A DNA stretch of 64,000 nucleotides, taken from positions 62,001 to 126,000 of the forward strand of contig CAZDQL010000001.1 of NCBI GenBank assembly GCA_964507325.1. The letters are read 5' to 3'. Each line of letters starts with the position of its first letter. Positions within the stretch are counted from its first letter, which is position 1. The position numbers and the translations under genes are program-made. A model generated the notes under the pieces. It saw only the letters and a program-made list of their open reading frames with translations, searched no databases and was not told where the DNA came from. This stretch comes from CAZDQL01 sp964507325. Its GTDB lineage: Bacteria > Planctomycetota > UBA1135 > GCA-002686595. Below, in pieces: positions 17,720 through 26,213 of the stretch.

Positions 17720-17911
17720 ATGCACCCCACTCCTGTCGCCCCCCTCCTTCCGGTCATCGTCCTGGTCCTCGCCGCCGTCGCGCCTCTCGTGCGAGCCATC
17801 CTGCATCCGCGCTCCCGGTCCTCGCCCGGCGCCGATGCCGGGAGCGTGCTCGCCGCCGTGGGCCTCTACTCGGTCGTGCCGGCGCTCGTGATCTGGAGCT
17901 GGGCCGCCTGA
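17720..17911 (+). CDS. Small two-helix membrane protein
   Basis: 63 residues from ATG 17720, which has a good ribosome-binding site (GAAAGGAG, about 8 nt upstream). Two hydrophobic segments (LLPVIVLVLAAVAPLV and AGSVLAAVGLYSVVPALVIW) flank a short basic loop. No family recognised. An in-frame ATG at 17630 would add a 30-residue extension without its own ribosome-binding site. Confidence 0.5.
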   Translation: MHPTPVAPLLPVIVLVLAAVAPLVRAILHPRSRSSPGADAGSVLAAVGLYSVVPALVIWSWAA

Positions 17912-18041
17912 TCGCCATGGGAGGGGGCTGGCGGGTGGAGTCGGTTCGCCGGCTCCGCCCGCCTTTTCGACGCGCCGGGCCTTGATGCTCTCCGTGCGCG
18001 GCCTAGGGTAGGTGGTTGCGCTGCGCAGCTCGTGCGGAGAT

Positions 18042-18129
18042 CGATCCCCCGAGGTGGGGGGCCGATGAAGAACCGCGACCGACACCGCAACGCGGGCTCC
18101 AGAGGGGCCCGGCTCGCCCAACCGGAATG
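18042..18129 (+). repeat. Imperfect direct repeat, copy 1 (leader plus start of small ORF)
   Basis: About 88 bp that recur at 18331-18420 with roughly 70% identity by eye. Both copies hold a C5/G5 hairpin, then one G and an ATG, then a shared AACGCGGGCTCC block and a G-rich stretch. In both copies the encoded N-terminus contains NAGSxGAxL. Confidence 0.7.
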
Positions 18130-18292
18130 GCCCTCCACCCTGGCGGCGGTTCCGGCGGACCACGCCGCCGGAGACACGCCCCCGCGGCCGCGCAGCTCCC
18201 GCTGGAACGACGCAGGCAGCGCCCTGCTCGCCGCGGCGATCCACGCGATTGCCTCGGCCCTGGCGGGGCTCGGCCTCCTGACCTGCACCTGA
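18065..18292 (+). CDS. Small ORF with duplicated leader, possible short peptide
   Basis: 75 codons from the ATG that directly follows the first hairpin leader. The N-terminus (NAGSRGARLAQPEW) parallels that of the downstream sigma factor (NAGSQGAPLTNSSW). The C-terminus has a hydrophobic stretch (ALLAAAIHAIASALAGLGLL) that could be a membrane segment. It could be a real regulator or leader peptide, or a remnant of a partial duplication of the sigma factor gene's start. No family is recognised. Confidence 0.35.
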   Translation: MKNRDRHRNAGSRGARLAQPEWPSTLAAVPADHAAGDTPPRPRSSRWNDAGSALLAAAIHAIASALAGLGLLTCT

Positions 18293-18330
18293 CAGCCCCC
18301 CGACCACCTGCTCGCCGGTAGGCGTGGCGC

Positions 18331-18420
18331 CGATCCCCCGAGTGCGGGGGGTCGATGGAACACCTCACCATCGGCAGCAACGCGGGCTCCCAGGGGGCTC
18401 CGCTCACCAATTCCAGCTGG
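18331..18420 (+). repeat. Imperfect direct repeat, copy 2 (leader plus start of sigma factor gene)
   Basis: Second copy of the 18042-18129 repeat, covering the leader hairpin, the ATG and the first 22 codons of the ECF sigma factor gene. Confidence 0.7.
18332..18353 (+). promoter_or_regulatory. Leader hairpin covering the ribosome-binding region of the sigma factor gene
   Basis: GATCCCCC (18332-18339), a 6-nt loop and GGGGGGTC (18346-18353) pair along 8 bp as RNA (one G-U). The stem ends one base before the ATG at 18355, so the only purine-rich Shine-Dalgarno candidate is inside the stem. The same arrangement occurs at 18043-18063 before the ATG at 18065, there with one A-C mismatch. It could limit translation until melted or bound. 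Confidence 0.5.
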
Positions 18421-18984
18421 ACCAACCTCGCCGAGGAGGTCGCGCCCTACGTGCTCTCCCTCTGTCGGCGCGCACCGTGGTTGGCGAGCCTCGGCATCGG
18501 CCACGAAGACGTCCTGCAGGAGGCGCAGCTCCGCTTCTGGATGGCCCTGCCGCACATGAAGCCGGGGAGCAACCCGCGGACCTTCTGCGCCCGAATCGCG
18601 CGCAACTACATCATCGACCGCTACCGCCACTACTGGAGCGCGAAAGGGCCAGGAGGAGCCGTCGCGGACCTCGACGCCGAGTGGGACCCCGCGGATCCCG
18701 CGCGCCACTTCGAGGAGGGGGTCGATGCGCGCCTCGACCTGGAGGTGCACTGCGAGGAGCTCTCGCCGGTGATCCGGCGCAGCCTTGAGCTTCTGGCCGA
18801 GGGGTACGATCCCGAGGCGATCGCTCGGATCCTCTACCCGGAGGAGTGGGCGGAGAGCGAGAAGGAATCCCCCGAGGTGCGTGCGAAGCGGCGCCTCCGC
18901 CTTCGGGGCCGGATCGACGTCCACAAGGCCCGGGCGAAGAAGGCGTTGCGGGGTGTAGCCGTGGCGGCCGGCAGACGATCGTAG
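18355..18984 (+). CDS. ECF-type RNA polymerase sigma factor
   Basis: 209 residues. Region 2 is clear at about 45-100: GIGHEDVLQEAQLRFWMAL followed by PRTFCARIARNYIIDRYRHYW, the core- and -10-binding helices of ECF sigma factors. The segment after it (about 115-200) should contain region 4 (SLELLAEGYDPEAIARIL looks like its helix-turn-helix) but is longer and more charged than usual. No anti-sigma gene is adjacent. It lies 105 nt upstream of the large STAND NTPase gene in the same direction. Its translation may be controlled by the leader hairpin. Confidence 0.8.
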   Translation: MEHLTIGSNAGSQGAPLTNSSWTNLAEEVAPYVLSLCRRAPWLASLGIGHEDVLQEAQLRFWMALPHMKPGSNPRTFCARIARNYIIDRYRHYWSAKGPGGAVADLDAEWDPADPARHFEEGVDARLDLEVHCEELSPVIRRSLELLAEGYDPEAIARILYPEEWAESEKESPEVRAKRRLRLRGRIDVHKARAKKALRGVAVAAGRRS

Positions 18985-19076
18985 GATCGGGGCCAGGGGC
19001 CCCCACTGGAGCGGCTCGCCGCTCGCCTCCGTCAGTTGCATGGTCTGGGCGGAGGCCCGCCGCGCACTGACGGCGG

Positions 19077-19082
19077 TAGAAT
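19077..19082 (+). promoter_or_regulatory. -10-like hexamer of a probable leaderless STAND NTPase promoter
   Basis: TAGAAT ends 7 nt before GTG 19090. No Shine-Dalgarno precedes this GTG, consistent with a leaderless transcript beginning at the start codon. This argues for GTG 19090 over ATG 19036 as the start. Confidence 0.45.
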
Positions 19083-19089
19083 CGCGGGC

Positions 19090-22000
19090 GTGACCCCTGC
19101 CAGCAAACGCCTCGCCACCTGTCTCGCAGAGCTGTGGGGGAGCCGGACGCCTGGGGAGTGGACCCCCCGCGCGCTCGAGGAGGCGCTGGGTCGGACTCTC
19201 GGGGCCCCTCCCGGACAAGACCTCCATGACCTTCTGGACTGCGTGCTGCAGATCTACCGTCTTCCGCTGGTCGCGCGCGCCCTCGAGGCTTCTGAGCCCG
19301 AGGCGCAGGAACTGGCGCGGCTGCGGCGGCCATGCATCAGGTCCTTGGTCCCCTTCGACATCAAGGAGTCGGTGATCGACGAGGCCTTCGCGGTCTGGGC
19401 GGAGGTCTTGGGACTGGGGGAGCTCCCGCGGATAGACGAGCAGCCGCTCTCCGGCGTGGAGGTGGTGCTGGGGCGGCTACGACCCTGGTTGGCTGCGTCC
19501 AGGCTGGCGGGACGCGAGTGGCCCCTGGTCGCCGCCCTGCCCTTGAGTCTGTTGGTCCGGGCCCTTGAGGCGCGGGAACCCTCCGCCGCCTACCTGCAGC
19601 TTCGGGACGCGGCGGAGGGGGTCGCCCGCGCCATGTGGGTGGTGCTCGGTTGGGAAGTGCTCGAGCTCTCGAGGAAGGTGGAGTTCGTGGAGCTCACCGA
19701 GGCCGAGCGCAACGCCTGCCGCGACGTTCTGGAACGCGTCACCGGGTACAGTCCGCACGGCAAGGGTGGGTTCACCTTCGGCGCGACGCAACACGTGCTC
19801 ACCGGCGGGAGCGGCGCCCAGGTCCTGATGACCCTGACCGACCGCCTTTGCGAGAACGGCCTGTCATTGATCGCGGAGCTCGGGGCGTGCAAGAAATCCT
19901 GGCAGGTCCCGATGGAGCGCCTCGTCGGCTGGCGCAACCGCGGCCCCGGTCACGGCTTCGTCGGTCAGCGAGACCTCCTGGCCGTGGAGTTTGCGGAGGA
20001 TTGCCTGGCGAAGAAGGAATCCGCGATCGTCGCGCTGCTGGACCTCTATCGCGGCCTGGCGGATTGGCTCGAGCGAGTTCAGCGGGAACTCCACTGGCCG
20101 ACGGTGGAGCAACTCGACTCGGGTGACTACGAGGGTGAGCTCCGGGGTGCGCCCGCCCCCGTCGCCTTCACCGGCGGGGGGGCGCCCCTCTGGCTCCTGG
20201 CCTCGGCCTCGCCCGGAAGGCTGAACCTGGTCGACGCCGTCACCAACGAGGCGACGCAGGTATCGCGGGAGCTCCCGGAGGTGAGCTGGGCGGGGATCAC
20301 CCTCTCCGCTCAACTCCAGGTAGGACCGCTGCGCGTCGCCGCGGACCCCGACGATCTCGAGTCCCGTCCCCTCGACGTCGCCGCCGACCTCGTCGAGCCG
20401 CGGCGGGAGCGGGCTTTGCTGCGGCGGCGCCACCGCGAGGTCGAGGTGAAACCACTTCGGAAGAGGCTCGAGGAGCTGATCGGGCAGAACGTCGAACCCT
20501 GCGCGGTGATCGGGACCGCCGGGGTGGGCAAGACCTACCTCCTGCAGCAGTACGCCGACCACGCCCACCACTCCCACGACCCCACGGTGCTCTACCTGGG
20601 CACCCTCCCAGGACACGCCCTGCGGCGCAGCTCCCTGGTCTCCCAACTCAATCACGCTCGAGCGCGCGCGGGGCTCGCCGCTCCCCTGCGGGGCCAGGCG
20701 GAGGATGATCTGACCACGGAGCCGGGGCACGCTCGCCTGTGGTGGGGGGAACTCGCCCGCCGCAACGCCGGGCGGCGGATCGTGGTGATCGTCGACGGTC
20801 TCGACGAGCAGGGGGGTGAGGAGGAGCTCCTCGATCTCCTGCCCGTTGCGATGGGTGAAGGGTTCTCGTTGGTATTGGGTTACCGTTCCTTGGAAGAGCT
20901 GGCGCCGCCACTTCGGCAGGAGATCGAAGCGCTCGATCTCGCAAGGTCCGAGCGCACCCTCGACCTGGGTGCATTCTTCCAGACCGAGGAAGGACGCAAG
21001 GTCCTCATCGGCTACCTGTGCAAGCGCCACCGACGTCTCCTGACCCGCGACTCCGGCCAGACCCTGAGAGGCCCCCTCACCGAGACGGTAGATGGTGGGG
21101 GCATGCTCCTCGACGTCCTGCTCGAGCGGGCGGAACGCCGCTTCATCTACGTCTTCCACTTCGCTCGCGGGATCGAAGGGGGATTCCTCGGGACGGAGGA
21201 GCACCAGGTCCGGGAGTGGCCCGAAGCGGACGACTTCTACGCGCGCTACCTCACCTGGCTGGAGGAGCGAGCCGGCAACCACCCCCGCTATGTCCGAACC
21301 CTGCGCCGGGTGCTACTGACCTGCGCACAACTCGAGCTACCGGTGAACGAGCGCACTATGGTGTGGTTCCTCCTGGAGGGAGAGCGCGTCGGACAGGCTG
21401 CGGAGCGCGATCTGACGCTCTCCTGGGTGGACCCGATCCTGCGCGACCTGGACGACTTCTTCGAGCGGCGGCGGGCCACGATCGACGCACCGGACGCCGG
21501 ATTGCGGCGGGCCGCGTGGATCGTCAAGCCGGATGCGGAGAAGATGCCGGCGGAGGGGATCGTGCGGCAGTTGGCCCACGCGTCCCTGTCGGAGTTCCTG
21601 CGCGAAGGGGGAGCGCGATGGCCGACAGGGCTTCCAGAGTGGATGCACGTCCGGTCTGGGGTCATAGCTCAGCTAGCTCAGTGCTGCAGACAGGCGCTGG
21701 ACATGCTCCAGGAGGTACCGGCCCAGCAGGTGTCGAGTGCTACCTTGCGATACCTTCAGCAGCGCTGGGCTGTCCATTTGGTGGCCTCGGACGACGATCG
21801 GATCGGTGTCGCCGAACGCGTACCCTGGTTTCTTGACCACTGCCCCCCTCTCGAGGACCTGGTCGTCGATCTGGATCTGCCCCACTGGATAGCCGGATTG
21901 CGCCAGGTCGAGGTCCTGCTCGATGGCGTACGGGGAGCTGCACCCAAGAGGGCTCGGGTCCTGCGGCGCCTTGGCGAGGCACTGCGATTCCATCAGCGCG

Positions 22001-23388
22001 CGGGGGAGGCCGTCGCGGCACACCGTGAGGATGTCGCGCTCTCACGGGTCCTGGCGGATCTTCCCGAGGGTGTGACCGGGGAGGCGGTGAAGCGGGCGGT
22101 AGTGGAGCGGACAGACGCGGTGAGGGAACTCGCAACTGCCCTGGACCGACTCGGCTCAGCGCTACGGCTGTACCACCGGGGGATTGAAGCGGTGGAGACG
22201 CACGAAGAGGCGGTGTCGCTATGCCGTGTCCTCGCGGGGATTCCCAAGGGGGCCGGGCGGCAGGAGATGTCACGGGCGGCGATGGAGCGGCGCAAGGCAA
22301 TGCGGCAGCTGGCGAATGCTCTGGGGAAGCTCGGTCGAGCGCTCGAGTCCAATTCGCGGACTGATGACGCGGTGCAGGTGCACGAGGAGGTGCTGTCGAT
22401 GTTCCAGATACTGGCGGGGCTACCCGAGGGGACTGGACAGCCAGAGGATCGGCGGGCAATGGTGGAGCGGCGAAAGGACGTGCGGGGGCTCGCAGTCGCC
22501 CGGGGGCGGCTCGGCCGGGCGCTGACGTCGCGTAGGTGTGTGAAGCAAGCGCTGAAGTTCCACCGGTGCGCTCAGTGCCTCTTTCGGATCCTGGCAGGGA
22601 TACCCGAGGAAGCAGAAGAAGCGGCGGTATCGCGGGCAGTGGCGAGAGACAGGAAGCCGGTGCGGGAGCTCGCAGTCGCACTGGGAGGGTCCGGCGAGGC
22701 GCTCGATTTGGACCATCAGCACGGCCAGGCAGTGAAGGCTCACTCCGAGGAGGTCAAGCTCTCGCGGATCCTGGCGGGGCTCTCTGAGGGGAGTGGGGAG
22801 GACGAAGTGCTTCGAGCGTCAGCGGGGCAGCCGGGGGCAGTGCGAGAGCTCGCGATCGCCTTGGGCAGGCTCGGGCAGGCACTCCAGTCGAGCAATCAGA
22901 TGTGTGAGGCATTGGAGCAGCACCGGCAGGCACTGCCGCTCTTCCGGATCCTGGCGGAGCTTCCTGAGGGGGCGGAGAAGAAGGCGGTGTCATGGGCGGT
23001 GGCTAGGAAGCCGGAGCCCGTGCTGGAGCTGGCGACCCACCTGGGGCGGCTTGGGTCGACGCTGAGCTCGAACCAACGAGTAGAGGAGGCAGTACCCGTT
23101 CACCATGAAGAGGTGCTGCTTGTGCGAGGCCCTGCAACGCTCCCCGAAGGGGCCGGGCAGGAGGCGGTGTCGCGGGCGGTGGAGGAGCTCCCAAGCGTAG
23201 CAAGAGAGCTAGGCCGGGCCCTGTACAGGTTCGTGATCGCCTGCCACCGGTCTCCCCATCATTCCGCGGATCGCGCCCTTGCTCGCGAGTGCTATGCCAT
23301 CTGGAAGGAGATAGATGATCTCGCCCCGGGCGCCGATGGCGAAGCCCGCGACGCACTCCTGAAGCTCAAGGAAGAAGGGCTCGTCTGA
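19090..23388 (+). CDS. STAND (NACHT/NB-ARC-like) NTPase with C-terminal TPR-like repeats, NLR-like
   Basis: 1432 residues. An N-terminal region of about 450 residues has no named domain but contains LVGWRNRGPGHG (residues 278-289); R282-N283...H288 fits the Rx4-6H pattern of HEPN ribonucleases. A P-loop NTPase follows: Walker A GTAGVGKT (475-482) and Walker B RIVVIVDGLDEQ (563-574) with the NACHT-style D-G-L-D-E. After a helical linker (about 700-930) come seven repeats of about 64 residues (about 950-1400) with the pattern LGxAL....EAV..H.E...L.R.LA.LPEG, which look like TPR-type helical hairpins. STAND proteins of this build act as switches and include bacterial anti-phage NLRs (Avs-like). 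The role here, and HEPN activity, are inferred. ATG 19036 is an alternative start. Confidence 0.75.
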   Translation: MTPASKRLATCLAELWGSRTPGEWTPRALEEALGRTLGAPPGQDLHDLLDCVLQIYRLPLVARALEASEPEAQELARLRRPCIRSLVPFDIKESVIDEAFAVWAEVLGLGELPRIDEQPLSGVEVVLGRLRPWLAASRLAGREWPLVAALPLSLLVRALEAREPSAAYLQLRDAAEGVARAMWVVLGWEVLELSRKVEFVELTEAERNACRDVLERVTGYSPHGKGGFTFGATQHVLTGGSGAQVLMTLTDRLCENGLSLIAELGACKKSWQVPMERLVGWRNRGPGHGFVGQRDLLAVEFAEDCLAKKESAIVALLDLYRGLADWLERVQRELHWPTVEQLDSGDYEGELRGAPAPVAFTGGGAPLWLLASASPGRLNLVDAVTNEATQVSRELPEVSWAGITLSAQLQVGPLRVAADPDDLESRPLDVAADLVEPRRERALLRRRHREVEVKPLRKRLEELIGQNVEPCAVIGTAGVGKTYLLQQYADHAHHSHDPTVLYLGTLPGHALRRSSLVSQLNHARARAGLAAPLRGQAEDDLTTEPGHARLWWGELARRNAGRRIVVIVDGLDEQGGEEELLDLLPVAMGEGFSLVLGYRSLEELAPPLRQEIEALDLARSERTLDLGAFFQTEEGRKVLIGYLCKRHRRLLTRDSGQTLRGPLTETVDGGGMLLDVLLERAERRFIYVFHFARGIEGGFLGTEEHQVREWPEADDFYARYLTWLEERAGNHPRYVRTLRRVLLTCAQLELPVNERTMVWFLLEGERVGQAAERDLTLSWVDPILRDLDDFFERRRATIDAPDAGLRRAAWIVKPDAEKMPAEGIVRQLAHASLSEFLREGGARWPTGLPEWMHVRSGVIAQLAQCCRQALDMLQEVPAQQVSSATLRYLQQRWAVHLVASDDDRIGVAERVPWFLDHCPPLEDLVVDLDLPHWIAGLRQVEVLLDGVRGAAPKRARVLRRLGEALRFHQRAGEAVAAHREDVALSRVLADLPEGVTGEAVKRAVVERTDAVRELATALDRLGSALRLYHRGIEAVETHEEAVSLCRVLAGIPKGAGRQEMSRAAMERRKAMRQLANALGKLGRALESNSRTDDAVQVHEEVLSMFQILAGLPEGTGQPEDRRAMVERRKDVRGLAVARGRLGRALTSRRCVKQALKFHRCAQCLFRILAGIPEEAEEAAVSRAVARDRKPVRELAVALGGSGEALDLDHQHGQAVKAHSEEVKLSRILAGLSEGSGEDEVLRASAGQPGAVRELAIALGRLGQALQSSNQMCEALEQHRQALPLFRILAELPEGAEKKAVSWAVARKPEPVLELATHLGRLGSTLSSNQRVEEAVPVHHEEVLLVRGPATLPEGAGQEAVSRAVEELPSVARELGRALYRFVIACHRSPHHSADRALARECYAIWKEIDDLAPGADGEARDALLKLKEEGLV

Positions 23389-23409
23389 GCGACCCCCAAC
23401 GCTCGGACC

Positions 23410-25047
23410 CTACCCCCCCCGCAACACCCGCGATACCACCCCGTACCCCTCCCGCACCAGGTCCTCCAACCCGTTCACCACCACGCTCTCCTCGTAGAAC
23501 CTCCGCGCCGCCTCCGTCTGGATCCCGATCCCGATGCAGCGCACCCCCGCTCGCCCCGCGTCCTCCACCGCGCGCAGCAGATCCTGCTCCAGCGCCTTGC
23601 CGTGGCCCTTGTAGAAGGACGCCCCTTCCGGCAGACCGTCGCTCAGGACGATCAGCGTGCGGTCCGCCTCCGTCCGGCGTAGCAGGCGCCGCGTCGCCCA
23701 GCGCACCGCCTCGCCGTCGAGGTTCTCGCGCAGGTTGGTTCCGGTCAGGGCGTTGGCGAAGGCGTGGCGCACCGCGGAGAAGGGCTCGTCGTGCTCCTTC
23801 AGGATCAGGTGCAGGAGGGGCACCCAGCGCACCACGCGGCCCCACTCCTCGCGGGGAGGATTGCGCTCCTTGCATTCGACGCAGCGCTCCACGTGGGGGG
23901 ACGGCAGGGAGGTGAAGCCCAGGACCTCGTTGGGCACGCCCACCAGGTCGCAGGCCTCGGAGAAGGCCATCGCCAACTCCAGGGCGGTTTGCAGCCGGCC
24001 GCGGGACATCGAGCCGCTGAAGTCGACCAGCATCGTCAGGGCCGCGTCGAGGCGCTCGTCGAGGTGACGCGCGCGGAAGAGTCGATCGTCCGACAGAGCA
24101 CTGCGCGCCAGCCGCATGGGGTCGAGGCGGCCACGGCGACGGTGGGGGTGCCAGACGGGGCTGCGGCCCGCCAAGTCGAGGTGCAGGCGGCGGGCCAGGG
24201 GGCGGGCGGCCTCGCGGGCGGAGGCGAAGAGGGTACTCGTCATGGGATGCGGCCCGGTCGGGACGCGGCGCACCTCGTCCAGCTCGGTGCGGGCCACGTA
24301 GGGAACCCCTCCGGTCTTCTCGCGCGCCTTGCGGGCGGCGGAGGCGGCGCTCTCCACCCGCTTCGCGAGGCGCTTTCCCAGGCCCTCTCCGGCGGGGCCG
24401 TCGAGGACCTCCTCCAGCACCTTTTGGTCGGAGCTCCGGTCGGCGCGGCTCGCCAGCTTCACCCCCCAGCGCCGGTGGATCGCGTCCGAGACCCGCAGGG
24501 CGTGGGCGGTGCTGGTGAGGCGGTCGATGCCGTCGGTCAGGTCCCGGATCTCTTCGAGGAGCGCCGCGGCTTCGCGTCCGCAGTGGGCGCGTTCGAGGGC
24601 GCGCGACTCCTCCTCCCCCTCCGCCATCAAGACCAAGGCCATCATCGCCTCCTGGTGGGGGGTGGGGGTGCCCACGTCGCCCACCTCCTCGAGGAGCGCG
24701 TCCTGGGCGCGGCGGATGTTCAAGCGCGCGCCGGGGAAGCGCTCGCCGATCAGGCGGTTGACGCGGCCGTCCTCCACCGCGTTCAAGAGGGCGAAGCGGC
24801 TGGGGGAGAGGTCCGCCCCCACGTCGGGGTGGGTGTAGAGGCAGTGGGCAACCTCGTGGTCGACGAAGCCGCGCAGGAGCATGAAGGCCTCGCCCCCCAG
24901 GTCCCGCTCGATGCGCGGCAGGATGATGCGGCGGGCCTGCACGTCGGCCCGCGGGGGACCGCTGTCCCAGCGCACCTCCACCCCCGGCGCCAGGCCCGCG
25001 ACCAGACGTTCCTGTGCGCTGTGGAAGCGGTCGAGGTCGCGCGTCAC
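23410..25047 (-). CDS. CobT-like VWA-domain protein with HExxH motif
   Basis: 545 residues. The N-terminal domain contains FVDHEVAHCLYTHPD (HEVAH near residue 64), a metal-binding helix also seen in CobT-type proteins, and IRRAQDALLEEVGD. The C-terminal third is a von Willebrand A domain with a MIDAS motif DFSGSMSRG and the later LIVLSDGLPEG. CobT/BchD-type subunits pair with a AAA+ motor (CobS/BchI) in metal chelatases, and MoxR-VWA pairs act as chaperones. No chelatase large subunit (CobN/BchH) is nearby, so a chelatase function is unlikely. The start ATG overlaps the stop of the AAA+ gene by 4 nt, so it is the last gene of the minus-strand operon starting near 30977. Confidence 0.85.
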   Translation of the reverse strand: MTRDLDRFHSAQERLVAGLAPGVEVRWDSGPPRADVQARRIILPRIERDLGGEAFMLLRGFVDHEVAHCLYTHPDVGADLSPSRFALLNAVEDGRVNRLIGERFPGARLNIRRAQDALLEEVGDVGTPTPHQEAMMALVLMAEGEEESRALERAHCGREAAALLEEIRDLTDGIDRLTSTAHALRVSDAIHRRWGVKLASRADRSSDQKVLEEVLDGPAGEGLGKRLAKRVESAASAARKAREKTGGVPYVARTELDEVRRVPTGPHPMTSTLFASAREAARPLARRLHLDLAGRSPVWHPHRRRGRLDPMRLARSALSDDRLFRARHLDERLDAALTMLVDFSGSMSRGRLQTALELAMAFSEACDLVGVPNEVLGFTSLPSPHVERCVECKERNPPREEWGRVVRWVPLLHLILKEHDEPFSAVRHAFANALTGTNLRENLDGEAVRWATRRLLRRTEADRTLIVLSDGLPEGASFYKGHGKALEQDLLRAVEDAGRAGVRCIGIGIQTEAARRFYEESVVVNGLEDLVREGYGVVSRVLRGG

Positions 25048-26162
25048 ACCGCCCTCCGGTGCAGGCGCGTGCGGTCGGCGCTCTTGCCGTAGACGCGCTG
25101 GAAGAGCTCCCCCAGGGTCTCCCGGTCCTCCTCACCCGCACTCTCGAGCACGATCAGGCTGAAGGCCTCCTCCTCGTCGAGCCCCATGTGCGCCACGGCG
25201 GTGGCCCAGGCGAGGGTCTTGCGCAGGGAGAAGGGGAAGATCACCTCCCCGTCCCCCGCCGCCGCCGCGCGCGCCAGGCGGGCGACGTCGACGATGCGCT
25301 CCGCGGCGGCGGCGGCCACCCCGGTGCGGCGGATCAGGATCTTGCGCTCGATGGAGGCCTCCGGGTAGTCGAGGCTGAGCGGGGTCCAGCGGTCGAGGAA
25401 GGCGCCGTTCAGGATCTGCACGCCGCGGTAGGTCCCGCTGCGGTCGCCGCGCCCCAGGGTGTTGCCGGTGGCGCCCACCAGGAAGCGCGGCACGGCGGGG
25501 CTCCAGGGGTCGATCACCAGCGGCTCACCCAGCTCGTCCTCGGCGTGGGGCACGAGCACCGGCTCGCGGGTGAGCAGGGCGTGCAGGCAGAAGAGCACCT
25601 CGCTCGGCGCGGCGTCGAGTTCCTCCAGGATCAGCGGACGGCGCTCGCGGATCGCCATCAGGACCGGCCCCGGCAGGAAGACGGTGCGGCCCTCGCGCAG
25701 GCCGCGGGTGCCGAAGAGGTCGTCCACGCAGGTCTCGCCGTTCATGGCGACCCGGTAGACCGGCCCCTCCCCCCCCACGAAGCGCATCATCCGCTCCAGG
25801 AGGGTCGACTTCCCCGAGCCCGTGGGGCCGACGAGGAAGGGGAAGAGGTCCGCCTCCAGGATCTTGCGCACCAGCCGCGTCTCGGGGGGAAAGTGGAAGT
25901 ACTCCGCGTCGCCGGCGGCGGGCTGGGGGATCCCGTCGTCGAGCTGCAGGGGGGGGATCGGCTCAGCCCGCACCTTCTCTGCGCCGGGCACCTTCGAGAC
26001 CCTGAGCCCCAGGCTGCCGAGGTAGGCGATCACGTCGTGGCGCTGGAGCGCCCGGTGCGGGTTGTCGATCCCGTCGCGGACCAGCTCGGCAAAGGTCAGG
26101 GTGGACTTCTCCTGGAACCTGAGGGCGAGGTAGGCGGCGAGGTGGCGGTCGTCTCGAGTCAT
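25044..26162 (-). CDS. CobS/MoxR-like AAA+ ATPase
   Basis: 372 residues. AAA+ motifs: Walker A GPTGSGKS near residue 122, Walker B RRPLILEELDAAPSEV near 180, sensor 1 FLVGATGNTLGRGD near 230 and an arginine-containing LNGAFLDRWTPL segment. The order and wording match the CobS/AAA_5 branch (MoxR relatives). An N-terminal helical segment (residues 1-80) precedes the motor. It should form a ring that works on or with the VWA protein encoded directly downstream with a 4-nt overlap. Upstream it is separated by about 50 nt from an ExbB-like gene, in the same operon. Confidence 0.85.
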   Translation of the reverse strand: MTRDDRHLAAYLALRFQEKSTLTFAELVRDGIDNPHRALQRHDVIAYLGSLGLRVSKVPGAEKVRAEPIPPLQLDDGIPQPAAGDAEYFHFPPETRLVRKILEADLFPFLVGPTGSGKSTLLERMMRFVGGEGPVYRVAMNGETCVDDLFGTRGLREGRTVFLPGPVLMAIRERRPLILEELDAAPSEVLFCLHALLTREPVLVPHAEDELGEPLVIDPWSPAVPRFLVGATGNTLGRGDRSGTYRGVQILNGAFLDRWTPLSLDYPEASIERKILIRRTGVAAAAAERIVDVARLARAAAAGDGEVIFPFSLRKTLAWATAVAHMGLDEEEAFSLIVLESAGEEDRETLGELFQRVYGKSADRTRLHRRAV

Positions 26163-26213
26163 GGTGTTCTTCTTCCCGGGAATGAAACGTGCCGCGGCGG
26201 GGGCTCTGTCGAG

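Noticed and set aside
21657..21700. A tRNA D-arm-like string (TAGCTCAGCTAGCTCAG)
   Set aside because: It lies inside the STAND NTPase reading frame and no acceptor stem, anticodon arm or T-arm can be formed around it.
23410..26162. The CobS/CobT-like pair as cobaltochelatase or magnesium chelatase
   Set aside because: No CobN/BchH large subunit or tetrapyrrole gene is nearby, and the pair sits in an ExbB/ExbD operon.
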